The notes under the pieces: generated by a model | Told to the model about the DNA's origin: nothing | The model's input: the letters and a program-made list of their open reading frames with translations, nothing else | Database searches by the model: none | Program-made: the position numbers and the translations under genes | In this document: positions 12,507 to 13,132 of the stretch, piece after piece | Numbering within the stretch: position 1 is the stretch's first letter | How the letters are laid out: the number at the start of each line of letters is the position of its first letter | NCBI GenBank assembly: GCA_030596585.1 | Contig: JAUVJM010000028.1 | Location: forward strand, 1-13,132 | Source: a bacterium | GTDB taxonomy: Bacteria; NPL-UPA2; JAUVJM01 | DNA length: 13,132 nt | Direction of reading: 5' to 3'

Positions 12507-12848
12507 ATGTTAAAGAAAATTGAATGTTTTATCCAGCCTTCCAAACTGGATTCCATAAAGGATGCCCTTTTTGACGCAGGAGTGGAAGGACTGAGTGTTA
12601 CAGATGTGCGCGGGGTAGGCCGCCAGAGGGGATACACCAGCGGGGAAAAACCAAAAAAGAAAGTGAAATTCCTCCCTAAAACGAAACTTGAGATTGTCGT
12701 GGACGAAGAAATCGTTGAGGATGTCATTGCGGTCATAAAAAAACTCGCCCGTACCGGCACAATAGGGGCAGGCAAGATTTTTGTCGTGCCGGTTGAAGAC
12801 GCAATCAGAATAAGCACAGAGGAGGTAGGGAAAAGTGCAATCTTCTAA
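12507..12848 (+). CDS. glnB: PII nitrogen regulatory protein with atypical T-loop
   Basis: A 113-residue trimeric signal protein that senses 2-oxoglutarate and ATP/ADP. GGGGGAGAGG ends a few bases before the ATG. Conserved PII parts are visible: the N-terminal strand M-L-K-K-I-E-C-F-I-Q-P, V-T-D-V-R-G-V-G-R-Q (31-40; Q40 matches the 2-oxoglutarate-binding Gln), F-L-P-K (55-58), and the B-loop T-G-T-I-G-A-G-K-I-F-V (83-93) for nucleotide binding. The T-loop (about 41-54) reads R-G-Y-T-S-G-E-K-P-K-K-K-V-K: one residue shorter than E. coli GlnB, with no Tyr at the uridylylation position (Y51) and a Lys cluster instead. Arg103 of the C-terminal R-I-R motif is Ser. It overlaps the glutamate dehydrogenase start by 14 bp and is probably translationally coupled to it, which suggests GDH or ammonia assimilation as its target. 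The promoter is not clear; a TTGACA at 12473 lacks a -10. Confidence 0.9.
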   Translation: MLKKIECFIQPSKLDSIKDALFDAGVEGLSVTDVRGVGRQRGYTSGEKPKKKVKFLPKTKLEIVVDEEIVEDVIAVIKKLARTGTIGAGKIFVVPVEDAIRISTEEVGKSAIF

Positions 12849-13132
12849 ATTCAACCCATGGGAAATGGCGATCGAGCAGCTCGACAGTGTTGCAAAGAGA
12901 ATTAAGCTCGACCCGAATGTGCACGCTTTGCTAAGACATCCCAAGAGATGCCTGACTGTGTCCGTACCCGTTCGAATGGACGATAGCATGGTCAGGATTT
13001 TCACGGGACACAGAGTGCAGCATAACATAAGCAGAGGTCCCGGTAAGGGCGGAATAAGATATCATCCCGATGTAACACTTGATCAAATGAAAGCTCTTGC
13101 AATGTGGATGACATGGAAATGCGCTGTTGTCA
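12835..13132 (+). CDS. gdhA: Glutamate dehydrogenase, N-terminal part (runs off the window)
   Basis: Only the first 99 residues are in the window. The GTG at 12835 overlaps glnB by 14 bp, and GGAGG lies about 10 bp upstream inside glnB. The sequence N-P-W-E-M-A-I-E-Q-L, L-R-H-P-K-R-C-L-T-V-S-V-P-V-R-M, F-T-G-H-R-V-Q-H-N-I-S-R-G-P-G-K-G-G-I-R-Y-H-P-D-V-T (56-81) and A-L-A-M-W-M-T-W-K-C-A-V-V is the N-terminal dimerisation and substrate domain of Glu/Leu/Phe/Val dehydrogenases, and is closest to hexameric NAD(P)-glutamate dehydrogenase. K71 and K95 match the substrate-binding lysines. The catalytic Lys in the G-G-A-K-G-G motif and the Rossmann domain lie beyond the edge, so coenzyme preference is unknown. 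It interconverts 2-oxoglutarate plus ammonia and glutamate. Confidence 0.93.
   Translation, partial: MQSSKFNPWEMAIEQLDSVAKRIKLDPNVHALLRHPKRCLTVSVPVRMDDSMVRIFTGHRVQHNISRGPGKGGIRYHPDVTLDQMKALAMWMTWKCAVV

Noticed and set aside
12510..13028. 172-residue minus-strand frame over glnB and gdhA
   Set aside because: Antisense to two overlapping, well-recognised genes; Cys/Ser-rich with no family resemblance.
1..13132. CRISPR array, phage, defence or biosynthetic cluster
   Set aside because: The repeats are palindromic, isolated and unevenly spaced, no cas, transposase or phage gene is visible, and the genes are mostly housekeeping.

Overview
The window reads as chromosomal DNA of a diderm (Gram-negative type) bacterium with moderate GC. 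A Kdo transferase (lipid A core synthesis) shows the lipopolysaccharide-type envelope. NusA, IF-2 and RbfA are clearly bacterial, and the tRNA has an encoded CCA. The abundance of short palindromic repeats in almost every long spacer, together with the gene set, would fit an uncultured candidate-phylum lineage such as Omnitrophota. That placement is a guess; the sequence alone does not prove it.

Layout on the + strand: (1) a cation:proton antiporter, cut by the left edge, followed 25 bp later by a small PII-like protein; (2) a membrane-anchored LysM + amidase_2 peptidoglycan hydrolase; (3) about 460 bp of non-coding DNA with a palindromic element, a strong promoter, an immediate intrinsic terminator and repeat-derived sequence; (4) the translation/transcription operon nusA-infB-rbfA and a DHH/DHHA1 phosphoesterase, with tight junctions except for a repeat-containing spacer before rbfA; (5) a repeat-rich gap, then an unknown small two-helix protein translationally coupled to a NUDIX hydrolase. 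A convergent minus-strand block follows: waaA (Kdo transferase), nadE (ammonia-type NAD synthetase) and hom (homoserine dehydrogenase with an ACT domain). Its last stop codon lies 3 bp from the NUDIX stop. At the right end, on the + strand, are tRNA-Ser(TGA), another repeat, glnB (PII) and the start of a glutamate dehydrogenase gene overlapping glnB by 14 bp.

Functionally this is a mostly housekeeping region: ribosome and transcription factors, envelope biogenesis, NAD and amino-acid synthesis, and nitrogen assimilation. I see no CRISPR array, transposase, phage gene or obvious defence or biosynthetic system. The most interesting signals are regulatory and structural: a promoter-proximal terminator in front of nusA with rimP absent from its usual place; at least four families of short palindromic or MITE-like repeats, several in two or three copies; an apparent insertion flanked by a 12-bp direct repeat between a good promoter and tRNA-Ser; a probably leaderless waaA transcript; two separate PII-type proteins, each paired with a target (antiporter and glutamate dehydrogenase), the second with an atypical T-loop; and a DHH phosphoesterase whose first metal-binding Asp position is Cys.
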